A stretch of DNA of 14,917 nucleotides from Ruminococcus sp. (GCA_022510985.1 JAFLSL010000005.1:1-14917); one strand, 5' to 3'; positions 1 through 6,892 are shown, numbered from the stretch's first letter. Notes: a model not told the origin generated them from the sequence alone. A program made the numbers and translations.

Positions 1-145
1 CAGGAGTTTGTGCAACGGTCTGGGGAACCTCCTGAGCTACAGGCTCTGCTACAGCTGGTTGAGTGTTGTAGTTGAGGGGAGCTCCGCATGCAGTGCAAAA
101 TCTTTCGTCATCATTTAGTTTTCTTCCGCAATGTTCGCAAAACAT
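1..145 (-). CDS. Zinc-ribbon protein, N-terminal part only
   Basis: Reading the minus strand from the ATG at 145 gives about 48 residues beginning MFCEHCGRKL, with two CxxC knuckles (CEHC and CTAC, 14 residues between them). This is the double-CxxC zinc ribbon that heads many Firmicutes membrane proteins. It is followed by a Pro/Ala/Val/Gln-rich linker that runs off the window, so the rest of the protein and its function are unknown. A GGAG ribosome binding site (about 155-158) lies just upstream, between this start and the stop of the transpeptidase gene at 163, so it is probably the third gene of the operon. The N-terminus closely resembles that of the protein at 1025-2383. The reading frame and zinc ribbon are seen directly; operon membership is inferred. 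Confidence 0.8.
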   Translation of the reverse strand, partial: MFCEHCGRKLNDDERFCTACGAPLNYNTQPAVAEPVAQEVPQTVAQTP

Positions 146-162
146 AATTTTAATCTCCTTTT

Positions 163-1014
163 TTAAAAAATCATTATATACGGGCTTTTGTCTTTGTTAA
201 GCCATCTGATAGCCTTCAGCATACTTTCCTCGGGAATTGCCACGCATCCCGCGGTGGGTTCATTGCCGATATGAAGGAAGAATGCTGAGCCCTTGCCGGA
301 TATTGCAGGGTCAGAGTTGTATCCTATAAAGACAGCGTAGTTGTAGTAACCCTTGTAGTCGATAAGATGTTCGCCGCCAGGTGTTGCCTCGTTGGGATTT
401 ATCTCAATGTGTTGGTTGTAATACTGCGAGTTGACGTCATCTACCCAGTAGCTGTTTTCGGTAACTTTGAAGTAATCGAGCTTTGTTCCGGGATTATCGT
501 TAATTCCGAACCCTGTTCCAAGCGGAAAGTAACCTTTCGGAGTATAGCTTGCGTATTCGCTTGCATTTTCACTTACTCCTTGAGTTCCGACAAAGCCGTC
601 AGCAGTATTGAGGGCATCGCTATAGTCCCACGCACCGTCTTTCTTCTCAAAAAAGCTAAGCCTTGCATTTGTGCCGTTGGATTTTACGACGATAAGCTGT
701 TTCCCTTTTAAATCATCAGAGCTGTAGCCGTTTTCCTTAATAAGTGAGGTGAACTCGGGGTTATCCTCAGGCGTTTTTTTAGTTGTCGGTTCTGTGGGAG
801 CCGTGGTTGGCTTTTCGGTAGCGGGAGTTGTTTTTTTCTGTGTAACTGTTTCTGTTACTAAAGAAGATGTTGAGCTTGTCGACTCGGAAGAAGAGGAAGG
901 TTGATTGCCGATGATAAAAACAACGCTTGCAACAATTGCGGCAAGAACTACGCACACAACAGCAATTATGATATACGGTGTTCGTTTTTTATTTTTACCG
1001 TGCTTCAATTTCAT
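163..1014 (-). CDS. Membrane-anchored L,D-transpeptidase (YkuD fold)
   Basis: Predicted peptidoglycan L,D-transpeptidase, an enzyme that forms or remodels penicillin-insensitive wall cross-links outside the membrane. The 283-aa protein has a short basic cytoplasmic start, one membrane helix (about 13-36), a Ser/Thr/Pro-rich linker (about 38-85) and a catalytic domain (about 95-283). The domain shows the ATPKG-like start motif (TPKGYFPLG), the VDD-YY segment near 191-199, and the active-site block GSAFFLHIGNEPTAGCVAI with His248 and Cys257. This matches the branch of the YkuD/ErfK superfamily with a short His-to-Cys spacing. Its ribosome binding site GAGGAG overlaps the TGA stop of the upstream gene (10-nt gap), which suggests translational coupling. 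Fold and active site are clear; substrate specificity is not visible. Confidence 0.88.
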   Translation of the reverse strand: MKLKHGKNKKRTPYIIIAVVCVVLAAIVASVVFIIGNQPSSSSESTSSTSSLVTETVTQKKTTPATEKPTTAPTEPTTKKTPEDNPEFTSLIKENGYSSDDLKGKQLIVVKSNGTNARLSFFEKKDGAWDYSDALNTADGFVGTQGVSENASEYASYTPKGYFPLGTGFGINDNPGTKLDYFKVTENSYWVDDVNSQYYNQHIEINPNEATPGGEHLIDYKGYYNYAVFIGYNSDPAISGKGSAFFLHIGNEPTAGCVAIPEESMLKAIRWLNKDKSPYIMIF

Positions 1015-1024
1015 CCGGTACTCC

Positions 1025-2383
1025 TCAGCTAATTACAATATACGGGTTTAAGTCAAAATCAAGGAGTGAAAGAAGCTTTGTCATCTGAGCCGCTGTAATA
1101 TTAACATCGCCCCAGCTCTTGGTCAGTTCTCGTGTTTTTCCGGAGATAAACATAGCGGAACCTTTGCCGGGTACTCCCTTATCGTATCCGTCGCCGTTAT
1201 GCTCAATCAAGATGCAAGCATTGTTTTTGCCGGTTTTTCCGAAGTAATTGCTGAGAGGTTCGGCACTGTTCCAGTATGGGGGATTATTTTTTGGTCCGTC
1301 ACTGAGAGTGTTATAATACTCAGATGTTTCATCGTCTACCCATACGCTGTCAGAATAAATGCGTTTAGTATTAAGGTTAGTATCAAGATATTCGTCGGAA
1401 AAAGCAAATCCGATTTTGAATGTGCCCTTAGGTGTTGCATCTTTGCTTTCGCTCGGAGAAGAGGTTATACCGTCTTTGCCGAGATAGGCTGTGCTGATTT
1501 CATATTTTACCTTCGGTTCATCGCCGCTCCAGTCTACAAGAGTAAATGATGCTTTTGTTTTGGAGTTTTTCTTTTGCTTTACATAGATAACCTGCTCGGA
1601 ACCTTTTACGGGCTTGAAGCTTGCAATCTTTTTCAGAGATTTAGCGTTTGATAGCTGATTTATAAATTCTCTTGCAGCGTAATATGTACCTTCTTTGTCA
1701 AGCACTTTTTTAGCTTTGTCAGATATAGCGTTTCTGACTGATTTTTTAAAGTTATCTTTTCCTTTGCCGCAGGCAGCTATCGCGATATTGCCGTCGTTTG
1801 CGTCAATAACAGCAAACAGACCGTTCTTTCCGCATTCTGACTTTACTTTACTCTCGGCAAATTTTTTGAGACCGCCTTTGACATCGGCTTCAATATCAAT
1901 TTTGATTGTCAGCTTTTCTTTTTTGCTTTTTTCAGTAAGCTTGTCCTGTAAAAACTGCAACTCATCATCCGAAAGTTCGTTAGAATTATCGGAAACATTA
2001 GCATAAGTTTTTTTGTTTGCCTCAGTTTTGTTAGCCGTGGATGCCGGCTCTGCTGTTTCGGACGTTTCGTTAGTCACAGTCTCTGTGGCTGTGGTTTTCG
2101 ATTGAGCAAAAGAAAACGGAAAACCTTCGGGCAACAAATTGTTTTTCCATATGAAAAAGCCTGACGCTACAATAGCGATAACAGCAACGATTACAATAGA
2201 AATTATAATCGGTGTTTTTGATTTTTTCTTCTGAGATTGTATCGGCAGGGGTGCCGTAAATGAGTTGATATCAACCTCGGGAAGCTCGACGACCTCGGGC
2301 GGTTGCTTTTCAAGCAAGCTTCCGCACTTGGCACAGAATCTGGAATCGTCGGCGTTTTCGTAGCCACAATTTTTACAAAACAT
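1025..2383 (-). CDS. Zinc ribbon - TM - TPM-like - degenerate L,D-transpeptidase fusion
   Basis: First gene of the minus-strand operon, 452 aa. In order: a double-CxxC zinc ribbon (Cys3/6 and Cys17/20), a basic stretch, one membrane helix (about 57-79), a Thr/Glu/Asn-rich linker (about 95-135), a region resembling TPM domains (about 137-245: LSDDELQFLQDKL at its start, a GLFAVIDANDGNIAIAACG core), and a C-terminal L,D-transpeptidase-like domain (about 265-452). The last aligns with the neighbouring enzyme through ATPKGTFKIG, WVDDETSEYY and PGKGSAMFI. However, the catalytic His is Ser414 and the GC of the active site is GD (Asp426), with about three extra residues between, so transferase activity looks lost. 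The zinc ribbon would face the cytoplasm and the other domains the wall. A scaffolding or regulatory role for the adjacent enzyme is inference. The TPM call is moderate. Confidence 0.82.
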   Translation of the reverse strand: MFCKNCGYENADDSRFCAKCGSLLEKQPPEVVELPEVDINSFTAPLPIQSQKKKSKTPIIISIVIVAVIAIVASGFFIWKNNLLPEGFPFSFAQSKTTATETVTNETSETAEPASTANKTEANKKTYANVSDNSNELSDDELQFLQDKLTEKSKKEKLTIKIDIEADVKGGLKKFAESKVKSECGKNGLFAVIDANDGNIAIAACGKGKDNFKKSVRNAISDKAKKVLDKEGTYYAAREFINQLSNAKSLKKIASFKPVKGSEQVIYVKQKKNSKTKASFTLVDWSGDEPKVKYEISTAYLGKDGITSSPSESKDATPKGTFKIGFAFSDEYLDTNLNTKRIYSDSVWVDDETSEYYNTLSDGPKNNPPYWNSAEPLSNYFGKTGKNNACILIEHNGDGYDKGVPGKGSAMFISGKTRELTKSWGDVNITAAQMTKLLSLLDFDLNPYIVIS

Positions 2384-2433
2384 ATTTTACCCCTTTTCTT
2401 CTGTTTTTTAAAATTTTTGACTTTGACAAATTA

Positions 2434-2462
2434 ATTCTATTACGATTATAAAACTATGTCAA
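2434..2462 (-). promoter_or_regulatory. SigA-type promoter of the transpeptidase operon
   Basis: On the minus strand, TTGACA (2457-2462) and TAGAAT (2434-2439) are separated by exactly 17 nt. The start point would fall near 2427, giving a leader of about 44 nt that ends in an AAGGGG ribosome binding site before the ATG at 2383. Confidence 0.8.
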
Positions 2463-2488
2463 TATAATAAAACTAAGAAAGGCTGTTG

Positions 2489-3529
2489 TTATTTCTTTTT
2501 CTTAAGAACCTTTTTTGCGGAATAACTTCCGTAGAAGGTCTTTTTGTCATGCTTTATGTATGCTCTTGCACGCACGTAGTAGGTTTTGTTCTTCTTTAAT
2601 TTTTTGATTGTAGCTTTAGTTTTCTTTGTTGTTACGAATTTAGTCTTGCTTTTCGCAAACTTTTTAGATGTTGAGTAAGCAATCTGATAGCCGTCTGCGG
2701 AGCTGATTTTTTTCAGCTTAATTGTAGCCTTAGTGCCTTTGCGTGTTGCTTTAGTGATTGAAGCCTTTGCAATGCTGGGTTTGTAGTTGAGAATAAAATT
2801 ATATGCTCCCCCTCTGTTGCTGCGTCCCGTGACAAAGTAGTATGTACCCTTTGAAAAATTAAAAACTTTGGTTACAGGAGGGCTGTCAAATAATCTGAAG
2901 CATTCGTTTAAATCAGAATCATAGAATCTGCAATTAGCATATTCTACTCCCTGATATTCAACTGTAACTGTGCCCTTCTTAGGAACGGTGAATTTGAAAT
3001 AGTCGTAGCTGTCATCGCGACCTAAGTGACCGTAGTATCTTTTGCCCAGTGCAATCTTATTTGCAAGAGACGGGGTGTCATCGTTTGAATTCTGTGTTTC
3101 TACAAAAGTCTCTTTTGAAGACTGATAAGATACGATAAGCGAGAACGGCACTTTATCGTAAGAAAACAGCGATCTACCGGTCTGAAGATAATAGGTTCCG
3201 CTTTTTAAATAATATGGTTCTATAATATCAGAATTAAAATAAGAATCAAGTTTATCGCCGTTCTGATCATAAAGATACAAACTTATAGCTTTGTCGCTTG
3301 TGTAAACAATGTCAACTTTGCCTGATTTGGCGATAGTGAAGCTGTATGTATTTGGGTCTGCTTCATCCCCAGCTGTTCCTGTGTATTTCTTTTCAAATGC
3401 GAGAGGAATAATATTATCTCCGAATTTTGCAGGTGCAGCGTTTACGGCAATTCCTGTCGCGAGAGACATAAGTATAGCGAAAGCTAAAATGATTGATAAT
3501 GTTCGTTTTACAAGGTTTGTGTTTTTCAT
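2489..3529 (-). CDS. Secreted PPC-like / fibronectin III-like surface protein
   Basis: Exported protein of 346 aa with no catalytic motif that I recognise. A signal peptide (1-31, Lys/Arg start, hydrophobic core, cleavage near VNAAPA) precedes two similar beta-rich units (about 45-135 and 155-249). Both read like bacterial prepeptidase C-terminal (PPC) domains: FTIAKSGKVDIVY and FKFTVPKKGTVTVEY, each followed by a SGTYYLQTGR / KGTYYFVTGR strand. The C-terminus (about 253-346) is a lysine-rich Fn3-like domain ending in KKKK. There is no LPXTG motif or membrane anchor, so it is either released or held to the wall by charge. It has its own ECF-type promoter (3587-3619) and an AAAGGAG ribosome binding site at 3537-3543. 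The shared promoter places it in the regulon of the sigma factor upstream (inference). Confidence 0.85.
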   Translation of the reverse strand: MKNTNLVKRTLSIILAFAILMSLATGIAVNAAPAKFGDNIIPLAFEKKYTGTAGDEADPNTYSFTIAKSGKVDIVYTSDKAISLYLYDQNGDKLDSYFNSDIIEPYYLKSGTYYLQTGRSLFSYDKVPFSLIVSYQSSKETFVETQNSNDDTPSLANKIALGKRYYGHLGRDDSYDYFKFTVPKKGTVTVEYQGVEYANCRFYDSDLNECFRLFDSPPVTKVFNFSKGTYYFVTGRSNRGGAYNFILNYKPSIAKASITKATRKGTKATIKLKKISSADGYQIAYSTSKKFAKSKTKFVTTKKTKATIKKLKKNKTYYVRARAYIKHDKKTFYGSYSAKKVLKKKK

Positions 3530-3558
3530 AATGATTCTCCTTTAAAAATATTTAATCT

Positions 3559-3585
3559 TGAAAACCTGAATTTTTTGTGTTTTCA
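3559..3585 (-). promoter_or_regulatory. Leader hairpin A (5' end of the PPC/Fn3 transcript)
   Basis: On the minus strand TGAAAAC (3579-3585) pairs perfectly with GTTTTCA (3559-3565) across a 13-nt loop. The stem begins 7 nt after the CGTC of the promoter, so it would lie at the very 5' end of the mRNA, 15 nt before the ribosome binding site. It could be an RNA stem or a DNA operator. Confidence 0.6.
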
Positions 3586-3586
3586 C

Positions 3587-3619
3587 TATATAGACGCAGT
3601 GAAATTAAATCAGGTTTAA
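3587..3619 (-). promoter_or_regulatory. ECF-type promoter A
   Basis: On the minus strand TTAAAC (3614-3619), a 17-nt spacer, then CGTCTATATA (3587-3596). The AAAC ... CGTC layout is that of ECF sigma promoters such as those of B. subtilis SigW/SigM. The same motif and spacing occur at 5196-5228 and 5324-5355. AT-rich tracts upstream could act as an UP element. Confidence 0.72.
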
Positions 3620-3684
3620 TATTTTTGAAATTTTTTAAAAAATTGTTAGGATGAAAAGATTATAAATTTATTCTCTTCTGATAA

Positions 3685-5157
3685 TTACTTGTTATCTGAA
3701 AAGAATCCGTACTTTTCCTTAAGATTATAAAGCCCGTAAAAGCCCAGAGTTTTTTGATTGTAATCAAATGCTACCCCTGACATGTCGTCGAGATATCTAT
3801 CAGGCAGCTTGGAAACAGGAGCGTCGGGAGTATATATATAAATTGTTTTTGCTTTTTCAAGTCCGTATGCAGTTGTATAGATAAATCTATAACCATTTGA
3901 AATTTCTTTTGTGTCGGGCTTTTCTTTATATTTGATATCTGTCATTGTCATCGAATATGTGTAGTCGTTTATTTTCTTTACGTTATCAAAATGTCCCGAA
4001 AAATCCGAAGCATAAACCGTACCATACGGATACTCAGGAGCGTTTCCACCCATGTTGGAATCGCGAAAAGAGCCCTCGAAGCTTCCGTCAGGGGATATAT
4101 TGATGTCGGTTCCCCAGGCACCAACTCCGCTGGCAAACGAAAATGGTTTTGAAAAATTACTGAAAAGCTCCTCTCCTAAGCTGACTGTTTCGGTTGGGGG
4201 TTCTGTTGCCTTTGTTGTAGTTTCTGTTGGCGGTGCAGTAGTAACAGCGGTAGTCACAGCAGTGGTCGGCTCGGTACTGTTTCTGTTTTTATTATGCTGG
4301 GTAATCATAACTCCGCTTGCTGTACCGATAACAACAATGCCTGCTACAACCGAGGCAATTATTTTTGTCGTAATGCCTGTTGCCGCTGTTTTCACGGCTA
4401 CTGTAGCGGCTGTTGCACCCGTTGCCCCTGCTGCCGCAGCAGTTGCGGCACCTACAGAGTGAATAGAAGTGCTGATTTGTGCGAAAATTTTGGCAGCAGC
4501 TGTCTGAGAAAGTGATGATTGCTGAATCTGTCCGACAAAAATTTTGGAGAAAGGAAGCACAGGAAGCCCCGCAACACCATAGAATTTCTGACCGCTTTTT
4601 CTTTCTTGCTCTTCAATTTCTGTTTTAATACCTTTTCGTGCAAGGTAGAGTCTTGATTTTACTGTACCCTCGCTGCAATTCATAACTTCGGCGATTTCCT
4701 CAACCGAAAGCTGTTCATAGTAGAATAATAATATTGTCTGACGCTGAACTTCGCTTAGATTATAGATTACTTTCATAAGCCTTGCACTGAGGTCTGCGTT
4801 GTCGGCATATGCCTCCGGGAGGATAAAATCTGATTCAAGTTCAAGTACTTCTGTGTTTTCGTCATCTTCAATTGATACCGAAATTTTCTTCTTTCTAAGT
4901 TGGCTGTAGCATTGATTTTGTGTTATACGCTGAATCCATGTGTTGAACGCGGATACATCTTCAATCTGTGATATGTATTTCCACGCGTTAATAAATGTAA
5001 GTTGTAGAACATCTTCTGCATCTGCCTCGTTTTTCATTGTTATGAGGGCTAATGCGTAGATTTTGTTGTAGTATAGCTTGTATAGCTCCTCAAAGCATTT
5101 TTCGTTTCCGTTTTTTGCGGCAAAAACGAGCGACTGCTCATATTCACTTATTGCCAT
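3685..5157 (-). CDS. ECF-type RNA polymerase sigma factor fused to a membrane anchor and exported domain
   Basis: 490 aa, far longer than the usual ~160-200 aa of an ECF sigma factor. Sigma region 2 spans about 8-90 (ECFEELY-like CFEELYKLYYNKIY, the EADAEDVLQLTFINAW core, TWIQRITQNQ) and region 4 about 122-185, with a helix-turn-helix at LSVEEIAEVMNCSEGTVKSR. After a short basic segment comes an Ala/Thr-rich stretch (about 237-262), one membrane helix (about 266-285), a Thr/Pro/Glu linker (295-325) and a C-terminal domain (about 328-490) rich in Gly, Asp and Tyr, with no catalytic motif I recognise. The sigma part should be cytoplasmic and the C-terminal domain outside, so one chain could both sense and transcribe. 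Release by proteolysis is a hypothesis. The start is supported by AAAGGAG at 5167-5173. Promoter B in front carries the same motif as the neighbours, implying autoregulation. No separate anti-sigma gene is seen beside it. Confidence 0.88.
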   Translation of the reverse strand: MAISEYEQSLVFAAKNGNEKCFEELYKLYYNKIYALALITMKNEADAEDVLQLTFINAWKYISQIEDVSAFNTWIQRITQNQCYSQLRKKKISVSIEDDENTEVLELESDFILPEAYADNADLSARLMKVIYNLSEVQRQTILLFYYEQLSVEEIAEVMNCSEGTVKSRLYLARKGIKTEIEEQERKSGQKFYGVAGLPVLPFSKIFVGQIQQSSLSQTAAAKIFAQISTSIHSVGAATAAAAGATGATAATVAVKTAATGITTKIIASVVAGIVVIGTASGVMITQHNKNRNSTEPTTAVTTAVTTAPPTETTTKATEPPTETVSLGEELFSNFSKPFSFASGVGAWGTDINISPDGSFEGSFRDSNMGGNAPEYPYGTVYASDFSGHFDNVKKINDYTYSMTMTDIKYKEKPDTKEISNGYRFIYTTAYGLEKAKTIYIYTPDAPVSKLPDRYLDDMSGVAFDYNQKTLGFYGLYNLKEKYGFFSDNK

Positions 5158-5173
5158 ATTTTTTCTCTCCTTT

Positions 5174-5194
5174 CGTAAACCTTTTGTGTTTACG
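5174..5194 (-). promoter_or_regulatory. Leader hairpin B (5' end of the sigma factor transcript)
   Basis: On the minus strand CGTAAAC (5188-5194) pairs perfectly with GTTTACG (5174-5180) across a 7-nt loop, starting 7 nt after the CGTC of promoter B. The stem differs from copies A and C at three positions per arm, with matching changes in the other arm. Its 3' arm directly abuts the AAAGGAG ribosome binding site, so folding could affect translation of the sigma factor. Confidence 0.62.
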
Positions 5195-5195
5195 T

Positions 5196-5228
5196 TATAT
5201 AGACGAAGAAAATTTAAATCCAGTTTAA
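5196..5228 (-). promoter_or_regulatory. ECF-type promoter B (sigma factor autoregulation)
   Basis: On the minus strand TTAAAC (5223-5228), a 17-nt spacer, then CGTCTATATA (5196-5205). The motif and spacing match promoter A, and the spacer also shares an ATTTAAATTT-like core, so the sigma factor probably transcribes its own gene. Confidence 0.75.
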
Positions 5229-5255
5229 TAATATTGAAAATTTTTCAATATTATT
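5227..5255. repeat. 14-bp perfect inverted repeat between divergent promoters
   Basis: AATAATATTGAAAA (5227-5240) is repeated inverted at 5242-5255 around a single central base. It overlaps the outer edge of the -35 box of promoter B and lies about 70 nt upstream of promoter C. Pure A/T apart from one G and one C. It could be an operator, a curved UP element or a weak hairpin. Confidence 0.55.
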
Positions 5256-5323
5256 TTATAATACGTGTAAAATATTGTCAATAAAATGTACATTTAGAAA
5301 AATTTCAATTTTTTTTAAAAATA

Positions 5324-5355
5324 TTAAACCTAAATCAAATTTTCTGAGTCTATAT
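5324..5355 (+). promoter_or_regulatory. ECF-type promoter C
   Basis: On the plus strand TTAAAC (5324-5329), a 17-nt spacer, then AGTCTATAT (5347-5355). It differs from A and B only by A for C at the first base of the -10 tetramer. It drives the secreted Fn3/BIG2 gene and is divergent to promoter B. Confidence 0.72.
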
Positions 5356-5357
5356 TG

Positions 5358-5379
5358 TGAAAACCTCAATAAGTTTTCA
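5358..5379 (+). promoter_or_regulatory. Leader hairpin C (5' end of the Fn3/BIG2 transcript)
   Basis: TGAAAAC (5358-5364) pairs with GTTTTCA (5373-5379) across an 8-nt loop, 7 nt after AGTC, the same position as hairpins A and B. The AAGGAG ribosome binding site follows 10 nt later. Confidence 0.6.
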
Positions 5380-5402
5380 AAATAAATTTAAGGAGAATTA
5401 TT

Positions 5403-6812
5403 ATGAAAAAAACCATCAAAAAAATTTTAACAGTTATGCTTGCCGCGTTTGTGCTTTTAAGCTCGGCGGTAGTAGGAGCTTCAGCTGAAGTTGTAAGCGA
5501 AGAAGGCGGGGAGTACGCAATAATAACCGCCGACGTAGATTTTGAGACATCGGTAGGAAAAATCGTAACATACTTCTTCAGGGTGAAAAGCGACGAGCTG
5601 ATTACACGCGGAAGAGTCCGCCTTTCCTATACTAACGATGCTCTTGATATAGTAATCGTAAGACATATGAAAGGTATGGAATTAAAGTATACTGCTTTGG
5701 AAGATGAAGGAATGGAATTGATAGATTGTGTATTTGAAAGCGATGAAGGTGTCGACGTACAGAGAGGAAATCAGATAATCCAGATTGATTTAAAGATTAA
5801 GAGCACTCAAAGCAGAATCGGATATATTTCTTATGAAATGGAATCAGATGGTAGACCGACACGGCTCAAAGAAATTGAGCAAGGCATTATGGGTGCGAGA
5901 CCGTTGCAGGAGCGTCATCCCGAGACTTTCCCGACTGAAGAAGAAACATCAACCGCAGAAACAGAGTCACAGGAAACAAAGCCTCAGATAACCGAACCCG
6001 AAAATACGGAGCCAACAGAAACCGAGCCTTCACAAACGACAAAACCAACAGAAACCGAGCCTTCACAAACGACAAAACCAACAGAAACTCAGCCAACAGT
6101 TTCCGCTACCGAAAACCGTGAAGAAACGGTAACTGTACCAACCGCTTCAACTACTGTTTCGTCAGTTTCTAAGGGTGACGATTTCAAATCGGTGGAAAAA
6201 GCTATAACCAAAATGAAATCCGAAGAACCGAAGGGAGCAAAGTTCGGCACACTCTGTGCGAAAGCCTCTACAGTTAAAACAAACAAAATAAAACTGAAAT
6301 GGAACAAAGTCAAGTATGCAAAGAAGTACATAATATACTCGAACATTTGCGGAAAGAAAAACAAGTTTAAAAAAGCCGCAACACTTTCCTCGTCCAAAAA
6401 GTCATATACTGCTAAAAAAGCAGCCGGCAAAAAGATTAAGAAGGGCAAATACTATAAGTTTATTGTCGTAGCTGTAGACGACAAGGACAAGGTTACCTCA
6501 ATTTCTCCGACCATTCACGCTGCTACAAAGGGCGGAAAATACGGAAACCCCAACAAAATTACATCTTCAATTAAAAAGAGTAGCGTAGTTATCAAATCAG
6601 GTAAAAAGCTCAAGCTGAAGGCTAAGGCAAAAATCACAACAAAAAAGATGAAATTGAAAAATCACCGCAAGGTAAAATATGAGAGCACAAATAAAACGAT
6701 TGCTACAGTTAATTCAAAAGGCGTAATCAGCACGAAGAAAAAAGGAACTTGCAATATCTTTATCTATGCTCAGAACGGATTGTATAAGAAAATTAAGCTG
6801 AAGGTTAAATAA
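5403..6812 (+). CDS. Secreted surface protein: cohesin-like domain, PTE linker, Fn3, BIG2
   Basis: 469 aa. Signal peptide 1-28 (MKKTIKKILT start, cleavage near GASAEV). A beta-rich N-terminal domain (about 38-150) has the GKIVTYFFRVKS ... VRLSYTNDALDIV pattern seen in cohesin-fold domains of ruminal and gut Clostridia (moderate call). A Thr/Pro/Glu linker (about 175-255) contains an 11-residue repeat, PTETEPSQTTK, twice in tandem. Then comes a lysine-rich Fn3-like domain (about 285-375) and a BIG2-like domain (about 379-469; VKYESTNKTIATVNSKGVIS is the typical core). There is no sortase signal, membrane anchor or S-layer motif. The ribosome binding site is AAGGAG, 7 nt before ATG. It is divergent from the sigma gene and uses the same promoter motif, so it is a likely regulon member. 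A strong terminator follows. Confidence 0.85.
   Translation: MKKTIKKILTVMLAAFVLLSSAVVGASAEVVSEEGGEYAIITADVDFETSVGKIVTYFFRVKSDELITRGRVRLSYTNDALDIVIVRHMKGMELKYTALEDEGMELIDCVFESDEGVDVQRGNQIIQIDLKIKSTQSRIGYISYEMESDGRPTRLKEIEQGIMGARPLQERHPETFPTEEETSTAETESQETKPQITEPENTEPTETEPSQTTKPTETEPSQTTKPTETQPTVSATENREETVTVPTASTTVSSVSKGDDFKSVEKAITKMKSEEPKGAKFGTLCAKASTVKTNKIKLKWNKVKYAKKYIIYSNICGKKNKFKKAATLSSSKKSYTAKKAAGKKIKKGKYYKFIVVAVDDKDKVTSISPTIHAATKGGKYGNPNKITSSIKKSSVVIKSGKKLKLKAKAKITTKKMKLKNHRKVKYESTNKTIATVNSKGVISTKKKGTCNIFIYAQNGLYKKIKLKVK
6012..6088 (+). repeat. 33-bp tandem repeat in the linker
   Basis: Two identical 33-bp units (6012-6044, 6045-6077) begin with CCAACAGAAACCGAG, followed by an 11-bp partial third copy (6078-6088). 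The unit length is a multiple of three, so slippage would change linker length by 11 residues without a frameshift. Confidence 0.9.
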
Positions 6813-6848
6813 GGAGGAAATACAAATAAAATCAATAATTTTATATAC

Positions 6849-6892
6849 TGAAATCACCGGCAACTGTCTTAAGACAGTTGTTGGTGATTTCA
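6849..6892 (+). terminator. Intrinsic terminator after the Fn3/BIG2 gene
   Basis: A 20-bp stem (6849-6868 with 6873-6892; two G-U pairs, otherwise perfect) with a TTAA loop is followed by TTTTG. It lies 37 nt after the stop codon. Confidence 0.85.

Noticed and set aside
2470..2510. Possible terminator AAGAAA/TTTCTT after the PPC/Fn3 gene
   Set aside because: A six-pair A/T stem around the stop codon is too weak to call.
6813..6827. AAGGAGG sequence right after the stop of the Fn3/BIG2 gene
   Set aside because: No ATG, GTG or TTG follows at a usable distance and the terminator begins within 37 nt; at most a relic of a lost gene.
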